In this document: one piece after another, positions 11,186 to 20,990 of the stretch
How the letters are laid out: every line of letters begins with the position of its first letter
Position numbering within the stretch: position 1 is the stretch's first letter
From: Nocardiopsis ansamitocini
GTDB taxonomy: Bacteria > Actinomycetota > Actinomycetes > Streptosporangiales > Streptosporangiaceae
Reading direction: 5' to 3'
NCBI RefSeq assembly: GCF_030268225.1
Contig: NZ_BSQG01000006.1
Location: 166,969-230,968, forward strand
Length of the DNA: 64,000 bases
Translations under genes and position numbers: made by a program
The notes under the pieces: model-generated
Database searches by the model: none
Told to the model about the DNA's origin: nothing
Seen by the model: the letters and a program-made list of their open reading frames with translations, nothing else

Positions 11186-11554
11186 GTGATTCAGCAGGAG
11201 TCGCGACTCAAGGTCGCCGACAACACGGGGGCCAAGGAGATCTTGACCATCCGTGTACTCGGTGGCTCGGGTCGGCGCTACGCCGGTATCGGTGACACGA
11301 TCGTGGCGACCGTTAAGGACGCCATGCCCGGCGCCGGCGTTAAAAAGGGCGATGTCGTCAAGGCCGTTGTCGTGCGCACTACCAAGGAGCGCCGCCGGCC
11401 CGACGGCTCCTACATCCGCTTCGATGAGAACGCCGCCGTGCTCATCAAGGACGGTGGGGACCCGCGAGGCACCCGTATCTTCGGCCCGGTGGGCCGCGAG
11501 CTGCGGGACAAGAAGTTCATGCGCATCATTTCGCTGGCGCCGGAGGTGCTTTAG
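11186..11554 (+). CDS. rplN: 50S ribosomal protein L14
   Basis: L14 forms intersubunit bridge contacts. The 122-residue product starts [18 protein letters not shown] and has [14 protein letters not shown] and FDENAAVLI, all conserved. The GTG start at 11186 has CAGGAG 5-10 nt upstream. First gene of the spc cluster; rplX follows after 3 nt. Confidence 0.97.
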   Translation: MIQQESRLKVADNTGAKEILTIRVLGGSGRRYAGIGDTIVATVKDAMPGAGVKKGDVVKAVVVRTTKERRRPDGSYIRFDENAAVLIKDGGDPRGTRIFGPVGRELRDKKFMRIISLAPEVL

Positions 11555-11557
11555 GCG

Positions 11558-11863
11558 ATGAAGATCAAGAAGGACGACGAGGTCGTCGTCATCGCCGGCA
11601 AGGACAAGGGCGCCACGGGGAAGGTCAAGCGAGCCATCCCCAAGGAGCAGCGTGTCGTCGTCGAGGGCGTCAACCTCATCAAGAAGCACAAGAAGGCAAA
11701 CCAGGCGGGCGGCCAGCAGGGCGAGGTCGTTACCCTCGAGGCCCCGATCCACGTGAGCAATGTCGCGCTCGTCGAGGACGGCAAGCCCACCCGTGTTGGT
11801 TACCGCTTCGAGGAAGACGGAACCAAGGTTCGGATCTCCCGCCGTACTGGTAAGGACATCTGA
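11558..11863 (+). CDS. rplX: 50S ribosomal protein L24
   Basis: L24 is an assembly-initiating 50S protein with a KOW motif, seen here as [20 protein letters not shown]. The 101-residue length is normal. The last base of its TGA stop is the first base of the rplE ATG. Confidence 0.96.
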   Translation: MKIKKDDEVVVIAGKDKGATGKVKRAIPKEQRVVVEGVNLIKKHKKANQAGGQQGEVVTLEAPIHVSNVALVEDGKPTRVGYRFEEDGTKVRISRRTGKDI

Positions 11864-12438
11864 TGACGGTTACGAACGAGGTCGAGGCTCCGGCGCTTCC
11901 GCGCCTGAAGGAGAAGTACCGCGCCGAGATCATCTCGGGTCTGCGCGACGAGTTCGACATCAAGAACATCATGCAGGTCCCCGGTCTCACGAAGATCGTG
12001 GTCAACATGGGTGTCGGCGAGGCTGCGCGGGACGCGAAGCTGATCCAGGGGGCCATCGCCGATCTTACGGCGATCACCGGCCAGAAGCCCAAGGTCAACC
12101 GCGCCAAGAACTCCATCGCGCAGTTCAAGCTGCGCGAGGGCCAGCCGATCGGCGCCAGCGTCACGCTGCGCGGCGACCGGATGTGGGAGTTCCTGGACCG
12201 GCTGCTCTCCCTGGCACTTCCCCGTATCCGTGACTTCCGTGGTCTGTCCCCGAAGCAGTTCGACGGTCGTGGCAACTACACCTTCGGTCTCACCGAGCAG
12301 GTCATGTTCCACGAGGTCGACCCCGACCGGGTCGACCGTCAGCGCGGTATGGACATCACGGTCGTCACCTCGGCGACCAACGATGACGAGGGGCGCGCCC
12401 TGCTCAAGCGGCTCGGTTTCCCCTTCAAGGAAGCGTAG
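11863..12438 (+). CDS. rplE: 50S ribosomal protein L5
   Basis: L5 binds 5S rRNA in the central protuberance. The 191-residue product has the conserved [34 protein letters not shown] and RIRDFRGL segments. It overlaps rplX by one base and is followed 11 nt later by rpsN. Confidence 0.97.
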   Translation: MTVTNEVEAPALPRLKEKYRAEIISGLRDEFDIKNIMQVPGLTKIVVNMGVGEAARDAKLIQGAIADLTAITGQKPKVNRAKNSIAQFKLREGQPIGASVTLRGDRMWEFLDRLLSLALPRIRDFRGLSPKQFDGRGNYTFGLTEQVMFHEVDPDRVDRQRGMDITVVTSATNDDEGRALLKRLGFPFKEA

Positions 12439-12449
12439 GGGAGATAGAG

Positions 12450-12635
12450 ATGGCTAAAAAGGCGCTCATCGCCAAGGCGAACCGGAAGCAGAAGTTCGAG
12501 GTTCGCGCGTATACTCGATGCTCGCGGTGCGGTCGTCCGCGCGCGGTCTTCCGGAAGTTCGGCCTGTGCCGTATCTGCTTCCGCGAGATGGCGCACCGGG
12601 GCGAGCTGCCCGGCATCACCAAGTCCAGCTGGTAA
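12450..12635 (+). CDS. rpsN: 30S ribosomal protein S14 type Z
   Basis: The 61-residue product is the zinc-binding S14 form (rpsZ type). Four cysteines at residues 24, 27, 40 and 43 form the Zn ribbon CSRC...CRIC. It ends ITKSSW like other short S14 proteins. A zinc-free paralogue may exist elsewhere under Zur control, but nothing in the window shows this. A 256-nt gap follows before rpsH, unusually long for this cluster. Confidence 0.96.
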   Translation: MAKKALIAKANRKQKFEVRAYTRCSRCGRPRAVFRKFGLCRICFREMAHRGELPGITKSSW

Positions 12636-12647
12636 AGAGCTCTGCGC

Positions 12648-12672
12648 GGGCCGGCCTGATCCAGGCCGGCCC
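12648..12672 (+). promoter_or_regulatory. Hairpin between rpsN and rpsH
   Basis: A perfect 10-bp stem (12648-12657 with 12663-12672) has a 5-nt loop and begins 12 nt after the rpsN stop. No T-tract follows. The rest of the 256-nt gap (to 12891) contains no gene. It may be a partial terminator or processing site inside the spc cluster. Confidence 0.5.
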
Positions 12673-12891
12673 CGGGCTCGCCGGCAGGCAGGCGGCCTCC
12701 CCCTCGGGTCCGGTCGCCTCGGCAACACATATTCAACCGACAGGGCACTGTGACGGGTGCTGCGCACCGACGTCACCGTGCCCATGACCACGCCGTAGGT
12801 CCTAGAGGAACTCCCGCCCCAGGCGGGGGAACGGGCTCAGAGGAAGAGACCCGTCCTTGGGGAAACCACAGCGAGGAAGGGCCAATCGGCC

Positions 12892-13290
12892 ATGACGATG
12901 ACCGACCCGATCGCAGACATGCTCACGCGTCTGCGTAACGCGAATTCGGCGTATCACGACACCGTGACGATGCCGTATTCCAAGATCAAGGCACACATCG
13001 CCGAGATCCTCCAGCAGGAGGGGTACGTCCAGGGCTGGCGTGCCGAAGACGCCGTGGTGGGCCAGAGCCTCGTGGTGGACCTGAAGTACGGTCCCACCCG
13101 TGAGCGCTCCATCGCCGGCGTCCGCCGCGTTTCCAAGCCCGGCCTCCGGGTCTACGCGAAGAAGGACAACCTTCCGCGGGTCCTGGGCGGCCTTGGTGTG
13201 GCCATCATTTCGACGTCCGGTGGCCTGATGACTGACAAGCAGGCCAAGAAGAACGGCGTGGGCGGCGAAGTCCTCGCCTACGTCTGGTAA
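12892..13290 (+). CDS. rpsH: 30S ribosomal protein S8
   Basis: S8 binds the 16S central domain and, in E. coli, represses the spc operon. The 132-residue product starts [18 protein letters not shown] and ends with the conserved [20 protein letters not shown] and [14 protein letters not shown] are intact. rplF follows after 16 nt. Confidence 0.97.
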   Translation: MTMTDPIADMLTRLRNANSAYHDTVTMPYSKIKAHIAEILQQEGYVQGWRAEDAVVGQSLVVDLKYGPTRERSIAGVRRVSKPGLRVYAKKDNLPRVLGGLGVAIISTSGGLMTDKQAKKNGVGGEVLAYVW

Positions 13291-13306
13291 AGGGAGAGAT
13301 TTCAGC

Positions 13307-13843
13307 ATGTCGCGAATCGGTCGACTGCCGGTCTCGGTCCCTAAGGGCGTCGAAGTCACGATTGACGGGCAAGACGTCAAAGTCAAGGGGCCGAAGGGCG
13401 AACTGAAGCACACCGTAACCCTGCCGATCACGGTCGAGCAGGAGAACGGCGAGATCACGGTCGCGCGCTCGGATGACAAGCCGGAGACGCGATCGCTGCA
13501 CGGTCTGACCCGTGCGCTGATCGCCAACCTCATCGAGGGCACCTCGAAGGGGTACAGCAAGACGCTGGAGATCCACGGCGTGGGTTACCGCGTCATGGCC
13601 CGCGGATCGAACCTGGAGTTCGCTCTCGGGTTCAGCCACCCGGTCGTGGTGGAGCCCCCGGAGGGCATCACTTTCAAGGTCGAGAAGCCGACCCTGCTGC
13701 ACATCGAGGGAATCGACAAGCAGCTGGTCGGGCAGGTGGCGGCCAACATTCGGAGCCTGCGCAAGCCTGACCCGTACAAGGCCAAGGGTGTGCGCTACAA
13801 GGGTGAGCACATCCGCCGCAAGGCCGGAAAGGCTGGTAAGTAA
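13307..13843 (+). CDS. rplF: 50S ribosomal protein L6
   Basis: L6 lies near the GTPase-associated centre. The 178-residue product begins [14 protein letters not shown] and has the C-terminal signature [22 protein letters not shown] (conserved core PYKAKGVRY). rplR starts 2 nt after its stop. Confidence 0.97.
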   Translation: MSRIGRLPVSVPKGVEVTIDGQDVKVKGPKGELKHTVTLPITVEQENGEITVARSDDKPETRSLHGLTRALIANLIEGTSKGYSKTLEIHGVGYRVMARGSNLEFALGFSHPVVVEPPEGITFKVEKPTLLHIEGIDKQLVGQVAANIRSLRKPDPYKAKGVRYKGEHIRRKAGKAGK

Positions 13844-13845
13844 GC

Positions 13846-14235
13846 ATGGCGAAGAAGAGGTCGTCGCTTACTCGCAAGGGCACTGCCGCACGCTCGGCCT
13901 CCCGGTCGCGCCGGCACCTGCGGGTCCGCAAGAAGGTTCAGGGTACGACCGCGCGTCCGCGTCTGGTCGTCACCCGGTCCGCCAAGCACATCGTCGCGCA
14001 GATCGTGGACGACACCCAGGGCCTGACCCTGGCGTCCGCCTCCACCATGGATGCCTCCATCCGTGGCGACGAGAGCAAGAAGACCGAGAAGTCGCAGAAG
14101 ACGGGCGAGCTGCTCGCCCAGCGCGCGAAGACCGCCGGCGTGACGTCGGTCGTCTTCGACCGTGGCGGCTACCGGTACCACGGTCGCATCGCCGCGCTGG
14201 CCGACGGCGCGCGCGCGGCCGGGCTGGAGTTCTAG
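13846..14235 (+). CDS. rplR: 50S ribosomal protein L18
   Basis: L18 binds 5S rRNA. The 129-residue product has [18 protein letters not shown] and the C-terminal [26 protein letters not shown] typical of the family. Two nt separate it from rplF and 49 nt from rpsE. Confidence 0.97.
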   Translation: MAKKRSSLTRKGTAARSASRSRRHLRVRKKVQGTTARPRLVVTRSAKHIVAQIVDDTQGLTLASASTMDASIRGDESKKTEKSQKTGELLAQRAKTAGVTSVVFDRGGYRYHGRIAALADGARAAGLEF

Positions 14236-14284
14236 TGATGACTCCTGCCAACCGCATTTTCATCGACGGGAAGAGGAACCACTA

Positions 14285-14890
14285 ATGGCTGCAGCTCCGC
14301 GGCGCGGCGCCGGTGGCGAGCGGCGCTCTGGTGGCCGTGACGATCGCCGCGGCGGCTCCGCCGACAAGGGTGTCTCCTACATCGAACGCGTAGTGAAGAT
14401 CAACCGGGTCGCCAAGGTTGTCAAGGGCGGCCGGCGGTTCAGCTTCACCGCTCTGGTCGTCGTCGGCGACGGCAACGGCATGGTCGGTGTCGGCTACGGC
14501 AAGGCCAAGGAAGTTCCCGCGGCCATCGCCAAGGGTGTCGAAGAGGCCAAGAAGAACTTCTTCAAGGTCGCCCGGATCCAGGGCACGATCGTGCACCAGG
14601 TCCAGGGCGAAGACGCAGCCGGCGTGGTCATGCTCCGCCCGGCCGCTCCCGGTACCGGTGTTATCGCCGGTGGCCCGGTGCGTGCCGTGCTGGAGTGCGC
14701 CGGCATCCACGACATCCTGAGCAAGTCGCTCGGGTCGTCCAACCCGATCAACATCGTGCACGCGACGGTGGCCGCCCTCAAGGGCCTGAACCGTCCCGAG
14801 GAGATCGCGGCCCGCCGTGGGCTGCCGATCGAGGACGTCGCTCCGGCCGCCATGCTGCGCGCTCGCGCGGAAGCGAAGGCGGGGGCTTAA
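14285..14890 (+). CDS. rpsE: 30S ribosomal protein S5
   Basis: S5 contributes to decoding accuracy. The 201-residue product has a Gly/Arg-rich N-terminal stretch, then the dsRBD-like S5 core ([19 protein letters not shown]) and the C-terminal fold ([19 protein letters not shown]). The start is ATG 14285 because GAGGAA lies just upstream and a longer in-frame extension would overlap rplR. rpmD follows after 3 nt. Confidence 0.96.
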   Translation: MAAAPRRGAGGERRSGGRDDRRGGSADKGVSYIERVVKINRVAKVVKGGRRFSFTALVVVGDGNGMVGVGYGKAKEVPAAIAKGVEEAKKNFFKVARIQGTIVHQVQGEDAAGVVMLRPAAPGTGVIAGGPVRAVLECAGIHDILSKSLGSSNPINIVHATVAALKGLNRPEEIAARRGLPIEDVAPAAMLRARAEAKAGA

Positions 14891-14893
14891 GTC

Positions 14894-15076
14894 ATGGCGA
14901 AGCTGAAGATCACGCAGGTCCGATCCAAGATCGGCGGCAAGCAGAAGCAGCGTGACACCCTGACCACTCTCGGCCTCGGACGCATCGGCAAGGCCGTGGT
15001 CCGCGAGGACATTCCTCAGGTCCGTGGGCAGATCAACGTTGTCGCGCACCTCGTCACTGTCGAGGAGGTCAGCTGA
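14894..15076 (+). CDS. rpmD: 50S ribosomal protein L30
   Basis: The 60-residue product is a standard short bacterial L30: [20 protein letters not shown], then [18 protein letters not shown]. Its stop shares one base with the rplO start, indicating coupling. Confidence 0.96.
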   Translation: MAKLKITQVRSKIGGKQKQRDTLTTLGLGRIGKAVVREDIPQVRGQINVVAHLVTVEEVS

Positions 15077-15543
15077 TGAGCGAGAAGTACTCTCCGGACG
15101 AGCTGCTCAAGATCCACCACCTGCGTCCTGCTCCGGGCTCCAACAAGGCCAAGACCCGCAAGGGCCGTGGCGAGGCGTCCAAGGGCAAGACGGCGGGTCG
15201 CGGTACCAAGGGCACGAAGGCTCGCGGTAGTGTCCCCGTCGGTTTCGAGGGTGGCCAGATGCCCCTCATCCGACGGATCCCGAAGCTCAAGGGCTTCTCC
15301 AACGCCAAGTTCAAGACCACCTACCAGGTCGTGAACTTGGACAGGATCAGCGAGCTGTACCCCGATGGTGGCGAGGTCACCGTCGAGGGTCTGGTCGCCA
15401 AGGGCGCGGTTCGCAAGAACCAGCTCGTGAAGGTCCTGGGAACCGGCGAGATCTCCGTGGCCGTCCAGGTGAGCGTCAACGCGCTCTCCGAGGCTGCCAA
15501 GGAGAAGATCGTCGCGGCCGGTGGCACTGCCACCGAGCTGTAA
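15076..15543 (+). CDS. rplO: 50S ribosomal protein L15
   Basis: L15 is a late-assembly 50S protein. The 155-residue product has the Gly/Lys-rich N-terminal tail with [19 protein letters not shown] and [19 protein letters not shown]. It overlaps rpmD by one base and is the last ribosomal gene before a terminator-like hairpin. Confidence 0.97.
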   Translation: MSEKYSPDELLKIHHLRPAPGSNKAKTRKGRGEASKGKTAGRGTKGTKARGSVPVGFEGGQMPLIRRIPKLKGFSNAKFKTTYQVVNLDRISELYPDGGEVTVEGLVAKGAVRKNQLVKVLGTGEISVAVQVSVNALSEAAKEKIVAAGGTATEL

Positions 15544-15566
15544 GCGAGATTCCCACGTGGATTCAT

Positions 15567-15625
15567 GGGGCGTCTGCCGGGTAAACCCACTAGATTGGGT
15601 GGACCGGCAGGCGCCCCTGTCTTTT
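15567..15625 (+). terminator. Terminator between rplO and secY
   Basis: A 14-bp stem (15567-15580 with 15604-15617, one G-U pair) encloses a loop that holds an inner ACCC/GGGT pairing, and is followed by TGTCTTTT. It lies 23 nt after rplO and looks like an intrinsic terminator splitting the spc cluster from secY-adk-map. Confidence 0.75.
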
Positions 15626-15847
15626 CCGGGGCCGCGAATTCTTCGGAGCGCGACTCCTGTGTGACCTGGAGTGATCAATTTTGAGTCCACTCTGGTCCAC
15701 ACCAATCCGCGGATGGCTGCTAATCTGCCATCTGCTTGCCAGACTTCCGGGCTCTACGTTCTCGCGTAGAGCTGACGATTACGACGATCCAGGATCGGCC
15801 GCGATGTCTCGATTCGGTCCCGCTGCCGAAGCCTCGCAGGAGGAGAC
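15626..15847 (+). promoter_or_regulatory. secY upstream region
   Basis: No gene is visible. A promoter for secY is expected after the terminator; TAATCT (15721-15726) is a possible -10 without a good -35. A perfect 8-bp hairpin (15751-15758 with 15765-15772) lies in the presumed leader. AGGAGGAGAC directly before the GTG is a strong ribosome binding site. Confidence 0.35.
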
Positions 15848-17173
15848 GTGCTAAGTGCGTTCGTCCGTGCATTCCGCACGCCTGACCTGCGTAACAAGCT
15901 GCTTTTCACCCTATTCATCCTGACCATCTTCAGGCTCGGCTCGGTTATTCCGGCCCCTGGGGTCAACCCTGCTGTGATCAAGCAGTGTGTTGAGCAGGTC
16001 ACGGACCCCGCAAGCGGCTCCAGCTCGGTGTACTCGCTGGTCAACCTGTTCAGTGGCGGTGCGCTGCTGCAGCTTGCGATCTTCGCGTTGGGCATCATGC
16101 CCTACATCACCGCGAGCATCATCTTGAACCTGCTCACGGTGGTGATCCCGCGGCTGGAGAGCCTGAAGAAGGAGGGCCAGGCCGGGCAGACCAAGATCAC
16201 GCAGTACACGCGTTATCTGACGGTCGCCCTCGCGGTCCTCCAGGCCACCAGCATGATCGCCATGGCCCGCAGCGGGCAGTTGTTCCAGGGAACGTCCTGT
16301 CAGGACTCCAGCCAGTACATGAACCAGGACCTGATCACCCTCATCACGATGGTCTTCGTGATGACGGCTGGTACCTGCGTCATCATGTGGTTCGGCGAGA
16401 TGATCACCGAGCGTGGCGTCGGCAACGGCATGTCGCTGTTGATCTTCGCGCAGATCGTCGCGGTCTTCCCCTCCTCCATGATGCGAATCTGGCAGGAGCA
16501 GAGCGTGTGGGTCTTCGCCATCATCTGTGTGGCGGGCCTCTTCCTCATCACGACGGTGGTCTTCATCGAGCAGGCGCAGCGCCGTATCCCGGTGCAGTAC
16601 GCCAAGCGGATGGTCGGTCGCCGGATGTACGGGGGAAGCTCCACCTACATCCCGCTCAAGGTCAACCAGGCCGGCGTCATCCCCGTCATCTTCGCTTCGT
16701 CGCTGCTCTACCTTCCGCAGCTCGCGGTCGGCCTTATGGGTTCCGACTCCGAGAGTCCGGTGGTGAACTTCCTCACCAAGTACTTCGATCCCACGGGGAC
16801 CCACCCGGTCTACATGGCAACCTTCTTCGCCATGATCGTGGGCTTCGCGTTCTTCTACGTCGCGATTACCTTCAACCCCACTGAAGTCGCCGACAACATG
16901 AAGAAGTACGGTGGGTTCATCCCGAGTATTCGCCCGGGGCGTCCGACTGCCGAGTACCTGGACTACGTCCTCACCCGGTTGACGACCCCTGGTGCGCTGT
17001 ACCTGGGTCTGATCGCGCTGCTGCCGATGTTGGCTCTGGGAGCGTCCGGAGCCTCTGCGAACTTCCCGTTCGGCGGTACCAGCATCCTGATCATGGTCGG
17101 TGTCGGGCTGGACACGGTGAAGCAGATCGAGAGTCACCTCCAGCAGAGAAACTACGAAGGTTTTCTGCGATAG
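15848..17173 (+). CDS. secY: Protein translocase subunit SecY
   Basis: SecY is the channel of the Sec translocon in the cytoplasmic membrane. The 441-residue product has about ten hydrophobic segments, the N-terminal FRTPDLRNKLLFTLFIL, the plug-region GGALLQLAIFALGIMPYI and the conserved cytoplasmic loop RIPVQYAKRMVGRRMYGG. The GTG start at 15848 has a near-perfect Shine-Dalgarno sequence. adk begins on the next base after its stop. Confidence 0.97.
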   Translation: MLSAFVRAFRTPDLRNKLLFTLFILTIFRLGSVIPAPGVNPAVIKQCVEQVTDPASGSSSVYSLVNLFSGGALLQLAIFALGIMPYITASIILNLLTVVIPRLESLKKEGQAGQTKITQYTRYLTVALAVLQATSMIAMARSGQLFQGTSCQDSSQYMNQDLITLITMVFVMTAGTCVIMWFGEMITERGVGNGMSLLIFAQIVAVFPSSMMRIWQEQSVWVFAIICVAGLFLITTVVFIEQAQRRIPVQYAKRMVGRRMYGGSSTYIPLKVNQAGVIPVIFASSLLYLPQLAVGLMGSDSESPVVNFLTKYFDPTGTHPVYMATFFAMIVGFAFFYVAITFNPTEVADNMKKYGGFIPSIRPGRPTAEYLDYVLTRLTTPGALYLGLIALLPMLALGASGASANFPFGGTSILIMVGVGLDTVKQIESHLQQRNYEGFLR

Positions 17174-17743
17174 ATGCGTGCCGTATTGGTGGGACCTCCC
17201 GGTGCCGGTAAAGGTACCCAGGCCCAGATCCTGGCGTCAGAGTTGTCAATTCCGAAGGTGTCCACCGGTGACATCTTCCGTGCCAACGTCAGTGGTGGCA
17301 CGGAGTTGGGCAAGCAGGCAAGCGCGTTCATGGACCGGGGTGACCTCGTACCTGACGAGGTCACCAACGCCATGGTCAAGGACCGACTGGCAGAAGAGGA
17401 CGCGCGGGACGGCTTCCTCCTGGACGGCTTCCCGCGCAACGTGGCCCAGGCGCGAACCCTGGACACGATGCTCGGCGAGTTGGACAGCCGGCTCGACGTG
17501 GTCCTCGAACTCGTTGTCGACGAAGAAGAGGTGATCCGTCGTCTCGCCGAGCGCGCGGCGATCGACCACCGCAGCGACGACAACGAGGAGACCATTCGTC
17601 ACCGGTTGGTGGTCTACCGCGAGCAGACCGCTCCGCTGGTCTCCTTCTACGAGGAGCAGGGGCTTCTCGTGAAGGTCGACGCCATCGGTTCGGTCGAGGA
17701 CGTCACCGAGCGGGCGCTTGCCGCGCTGAAGAGCAAGGCGTGA
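17174..17743 (+). CDS. adk: Adenylate kinase, short form
   Basis: It interconverts ATP + AMP and 2 ADP. The 189-residue product has the P-loop GPPGAGKGT (residues 7-15), the AMP-binding STGDIFR and [11 protein letters not shown]. It lacks the ~30-residue LID insertion with Zn ligands found in long bacterial forms, as is normal for actinobacterial enzymes. It starts directly after secY and overlaps map by one base. Confidence 0.97.
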   Translation: MRAVLVGPPGAGKGTQAQILASELSIPKVSTGDIFRANVSGGTELGKQASAFMDRGDLVPDEVTNAMVKDRLAEEDARDGFLLDGFPRNVAQARTLDTMLGELDSRLDVVLELVVDEEEVIRRLAERAAIDHRSDDNEETIRHRLVVYREQTAPLVSFYEEQGLLVKVDAIGSVEDVTERALAALKSKA

Positions 17744-18567
17744 TGTTTCGTAAAGGTCAGTCCAACATCCAGCTGAAGTCTCCGGCTGAGATCGTGAAGA
17801 TGCGGGCTGCGGGCCAGATCGTGGCCCGCACGCTCGACACCCTGAGGGCGTCGGTTCGGCCAGGTATGACGACCCTCGACCTCGACGAGATCGCCGAGCG
17901 CAGCATCCGCGACGCGGGTGCCGTGCCGTCCTTCAAGGGCTACCACGGCTTTCCGGGGTCGATCTGCGCCTCGGTCAACGAGGAGGTCGTGCACGGGATC
18001 CCCAGCGCCGAGAGAGTACTCGCCGACGGCGACGTCATCTCCATCGACTGCGGGGCGATTCTCGACGGCTGGCACGGAGACTCCGCCATCACCGTCGCGG
18101 TCGGTGCGGTCCCCGATGCCGACCTCGCGGGAATGGCCGTCTGCGAAGAGGCCATGTGGCAGGGCATCGCGATGCTTCGCCCCGGTAACCGACTGGGCGA
18201 CATCGGACAGGCGATCGGTGGTTACATCGCCTCGCAGGGCCGCTACGGCAACGTCCGTGAATACGGTGGCCACGGCATCGGCACCGAAATGCACATGGAA
18301 CCGCACGTCCTCAACTACGCGCAGACCAGCCGCGGCATCAAGCTGGTCGAGGGCATGTGCCTGGCGATCGAGCCGATGGTCAACCTCGGCTCCCGCCACG
18401 TGGTCCAACTCGACGACGGTTGGACCGTTGTCACCCAGGACGGCAAGCGTTCCTCCCACTTCGAGCACTCGGTCGCCATCACCGCCGAGGGTCCTTTGGT
18501 TCTCACCGCCCGGGCGGAGAACCGGGACAAGATCGCCGACATGGGACTGCCCGACCCCGGCTTCTAG
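17743..18567 (+). CDS. map: Methionine aminopeptidase, type I
   Basis: It removes the initiator Met from nascent proteins. The 274-residue product has the pita-bread fold signatures: GYHGFPGSICASVNEEVVHGIP, the metal ligands in DCGAILDGWHGDSA and GGHGIGTEMHMEPHV, and the late EPMV and FEHSVAI motifs. The ATG at 17743 shares a base with the adk stop; a GTG at 17740 is an alternative. A second map gene is common in actinobacteria but not visible here. Confidence 0.96.
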   Translation: MFRKGQSNIQLKSPAEIVKMRAAGQIVARTLDTLRASVRPGMTTLDLDEIAERSIRDAGAVPSFKGYHGFPGSICASVNEEVVHGIPSAERVLADGDVISIDCGAILDGWHGDSAITVAVGAVPDADLAGMAVCEEAMWQGIAMLRPGNRLGDIGQAIGGYIASQGRYGNVREYGGHGIGTEMHMEPHVLNYAQTSRGIKLVEGMCLAIEPMVNLGSRHVVQLDDGWTVVTQDGKRSSHFEHSVAITAEGPLVLTARAENRDKIADMGLPDPGF

Positions 18568-18655
18568 TCCGTGGCCGTTTCGGGGCTCGCGGTATTCTTC
18601 GCGAGTCCCGAGCGAGCCTTAGACTGGGGGCCACGATGGTGGTCGATGAGGTGGT

Positions 18656-19114
18656 GTGACGGTGTCCGAGTCAAGTCCCGAACTCAGGGCGTCCGACGGC
18701 GACCGCGACCTTGTCGCCAAGCGCCTGCAGGAACACTTCGCACAGGGCCGGCTGGACAGCGACGAATTCAACTCCCGTCTCGGATCGGTCTACCGTGCTC
18801 GGACCGCCCAGGAACTCGCGCTGGTCACCGAAGACCTTCCCGAACGCGATCTCGCCGACCTTCCCGGTCTGGTCGCCGGCTCCCCCGCCGGTGCCCGTCA
18901 AGGGGGGCTGCTCCGCGATCCCGCCCTGGTCATTCCGTGGCTCACGTGGGCCGGCGTCAACACGCTCTGCTTCTCCATCTGGTTGATGGTCTATCTCGGC
19001 GGCGGCACGCACTATCCGTGGTTCCTGTGGGTGGCGATTCCCTGGGGAGTGGTCATGCTGTTCGTGACGGCCGGAGTGGTCGCTCTCAACCGCGGACACG
19101 ACCCGCAGTCCTGA
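18656..19114 (+). CDS. DUF1707 / 2TM membrane protein
   Basis: The 152-residue protein begins with a DUF1707 domain (ASDGDRDLVAKRLQEHFAQGRLDSDEF, then RAARTAQEL-like spacing and a LVTEDLP end), of unknown function. Two hydrophobic segments follow at about residues 87-135 (VIPWLTWAGVNTLCF and WFLWVAIPWGVVMLFV). DUF1707 is widespread in actinobacteria. The GTG at 18662 is an equally good start. It lies between map and infA, where most relatives have no gene or other small genes. Confidence 0.75.
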   Translation: MTVSESSPELRASDGDRDLVAKRLQEHFAQGRLDSDEFNSRLGSVYRARTAQELALVTEDLPERDLADLPGLVAGSPAGARQGGLLRDPALVIPWLTWAGVNTLCFSIWLMVYLGGGTHYPWFLWVAIPWGVVMLFVTAGVVALNRGHDPQS

Positions 19115-19365
19115 GCCCCTGTCCGGCGGCGTGTAGGTGGCCGGGGCACTCGGTCCGATCCGTTAAACTGATTGTGCCCACACTCGGGTTGTTGGGTCAG
19201 TCTGCCTCCATTCGCGTCTGACGTTCACGTTGGCGTATGCTATTGCAGTTGACCTGAAGTTTCAGTGTTCAATTTCGCAGCCGGATCCGAGATCTCCATC
19301 AACGGGGTTCGTCGTGTCCGGTGCTTCCCCCGCGTGCGGGGGTGATTTCAGAAGGCGTGGAGGAT
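19115..19365 (+). promoter_or_regulatory. infA upstream region with hairpin
   Basis: This gap contains several possible promoter pieces: TTGACC at 19249-19254 without an ideal -10, and TATGCT at 19236-19241 without a good -35. A 7-bp stem (19327-19333 with 19336-19342) lies just before the infA ribosome binding site GGAGG. No gene is seen. Confidence 0.35.
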
Positions 19366-19587
19366 ATGGCCAAGAAAGACGGCGCCATCGAGATTGAGGG
19401 CTCCGTTATCGAGTCCCTCCCCAACGCTATGTTCCGAGTGGAGCTCGACAACGGGCACAAGGTCCTCGCGCACATCAGCGGCAAGATGCGAATGCACTAC
19501 ATCCGCATCCTTCCCGATGACCGTGTGGTCGTGGAGCTCAGCCCGTACGACCTCACCCGCGGGCGCATCGTTTACCGCTACAAGTAG
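19366..19587 (+). CDS. infA: Translation initiation factor IF-1
   Basis: IF-1 blocks the A site during initiation. The 73-residue product is the standard OB-fold form: [37 protein letters not shown], ending GRIVYRYK. The ATG at 19366 follows GGAGGAT; the longer upstream frame is not conserved. It heads the infA-rpmJ-rpsM-rpsK-rpoA-rplQ cluster. Confidence 0.97.
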   Translation: MAKKDGAIEIEGSVIESLPNAMFRVELDNGHKVLAHISGKMRMHYIRILPDDRVVVELSPYDLTRGRIVYRYK

Positions 19588-19653
19588 CTTCTCCGCTCGC
19601 GCGCAGACCGTCGAGGTTCGGCGCGCAGGTGGACTCAAGTCCCGGAGCAACCC

Positions 19654-19767
19654 ATGAAGGTCAAGCCGAGCGTCAAGAAGATCTGCGCGAAGTGCCGAGT
19701 GATCCGCCGCAACGGCCGGATCATGGTCATTTGCTCGGACCCGCGGCACAAGCAGCGTCAGGGCTAG
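19654..19767 (+). CDS. rpmJ: 50S ribosomal protein L36, zinc-binding form
   Basis: The 37-residue product begins [11 protein letters not shown] and ends HKQRQG. Cys11, Cys14, Cys27 and His32 make the zinc site, so this is the C+ type. The gene is short and easy to miss. CCCGGAGC upstream serves as a ribosome binding site. It lies 66 nt after infA. Confidence 0.96.
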   Translation: MKVKPSVKKICAKCRVIRRNGRIMVICSDPRHKQRQG

Positions 19768-19972
19768 TCCAGCTCTTCTCGGCGGCATCTCGGGTCGCGC
19801 ACGGCCGTCACGGCCCGGCGCGGCGCACATGAAGAATCTCGTTCCGATCCCGGACCGGCGCATCGCGCCTGGAAGGGACCACCCCCGGTCGGAGGCCGGG
19901 GCCTCGTCGATTGGGCGATGAGAGGAACAGGGACGGGACAGACCTCCGCAAAGCACAAAGGAGTTCGCCCAG
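19768..19972 (+). promoter_or_regulatory. Gap between rpmJ and rpsM
   Basis: No gene is seen in 205 nt. A 6-bp GC hairpin (19883-19888 with 19896-19901) lies in the middle. AAAGGAG shortly before 19973 is the rpsM ribosome binding site. Confidence 0.3.
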
Positions 19973-20353
19973 ATGGCACGCCTTGCAGGCGTTGACCTCC
20001 CCCGCGAAAAGCGGGTGGAGATCGCTCTGACCTACGTTTTCGGGATCGGCCGCACGCGCGCGACCGAAACCCTCGCCAACACCGGTGTCAACCCCGACAC
20101 CCGCGTTCACGCCCTCACCGAGGACGAGCTCGTCAAGCTCCGTGAGTGGATCGACGCCAACTACAAGGTCGAGGGCGACCTGCGGCGCGAGGTCGCAGCC
20201 GACATTCGCCGCAAGATCGAGATCGGTTGCTACCAGGGCATCCGGCACCGCCGTGGCCTTCCGGTCCACGGTCAGCGCACGCAGACCAACGCGCGTACCC
20301 GCAAGGGCAAGAAGAAGACCGTGGCCGGCAAGAAGAAGGTCGGCAAGAAGTAG
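19973..20353 (+). CDS. rpsM: 30S ribosomal protein S13
   Basis: S13 contacts tRNA and the 50S subunit from the 30S head. The 126-residue product starts [20 protein letters not shown] and has the helix-hairpin-helix and the basic C-terminal [21 protein letters not shown] core with a Lys-rich tail. It lies 70 nt before rpsK, with a small hairpin between. Confidence 0.97.
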   Translation: MARLAGVDLPREKRVEIALTYVFGIGRTRATETLANTGVNPDTRVHALTEDELVKLREWIDANYKVEGDLRREVAADIRRKIEIGCYQGIRHRRGLPVHGQRTQTNARTRKGKKKTVAGKKKVGKK

Positions 20354-20423
20354 TCCGTCCGGACTCGACCGTTTTTACGGGTCCGGAAGTCACAACGGAC
20401 CGATGATCTTGGGAGTTTGAGGA

Positions 20424-20828
20424 ATGCCGCCTAAGGGCCGTCAGGGCGCCGCGCGTAAGGTGCGCCGCAAGGAAAAGAAGAACGTTGTCCACGGACACGC
20501 TCACATCAAGAGCACGTTCAACAACACCATCGTGAGCATCACCGACCCGACCGGTGCGGTGATCGCGTGGGCAAGCTCCGGGCAGGTCGGCTTCAAGGGC
20601 TCTCGTAAGTCCACGCCGTTCGCCGCCCAGATGGCGGCCGAGGCCGCCGCCCGCCGCGCTCAGGAGCACGGTGTGCGCAAGGTCGACGTCTTCGTCAAGG
20701 GTCCCGGCTCCGGCCGCGAGACCGCGATCCGCTCGCTCCAGGCGACCGGCCTGGAGGTCGGCTCGATCCAGGACGTCACGCCGGTTCCGCACAACGGCTG
20801 CCGTCCGCCGAAGCGTCGCCGGGTCTGA
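20424..20828 (+). CDS. rpsK: 30S ribosomal protein S11
   Basis: S11 forms part of the 30S platform. The 134-residue product has [31 protein letters not shown] and the C-terminal [12 protein letters not shown]. rpsD, which follows rpsK in mycobacteria and many bacteria, is absent; rpoA comes next after 162 nt. Confidence 0.97.
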   Translation: MPPKGRQGAARKVRRKEKKNVVHGHAHIKSTFNNTIVSITDPTGAVIAWASSGQVGFKGSRKSTPFAAQMAAEAAARRAQEHGVRKVDVFVKGPGSGRETAIRSLQATGLEVGSIQDVTPVPHNGCRPPKRRRV

Positions 20829-20917
20829 TCCCGGTCCCATTCGCACCGGTTGTGCCGTCCGCCTCGGCCGTCAGGCTTGGGCGGCGGCCCGACCGGGCAC
20901 CTTCAAGGTAATAGTTG

Positions 20918-20940
20918 CGGCTCCACGCGCCGTGGAGCCG
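20918..20940 (+). promoter_or_regulatory. Hairpin between rpsK and rpoA
   Basis: A perfect 10-bp stem (20918-20927 with 20931-20940) with a 3-nt loop lies 50 nt before rpoA, with no T-tract. It could be a processing site or partial terminator that sets rpoA expression apart from the ribosomal genes. Confidence 0.45.
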
Positions 20941-20990
20941 GCCAGTGGCCGTCATATAGCGGGCGGCCGTGGGAAAGGAAGTAACGGACA

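Noticed and set aside
17174-17743. Truncated adenylate kinase
   Set aside because: Lack of the LID insertion is normal for the short actinobacterial form; all catalytic motifs are intact.
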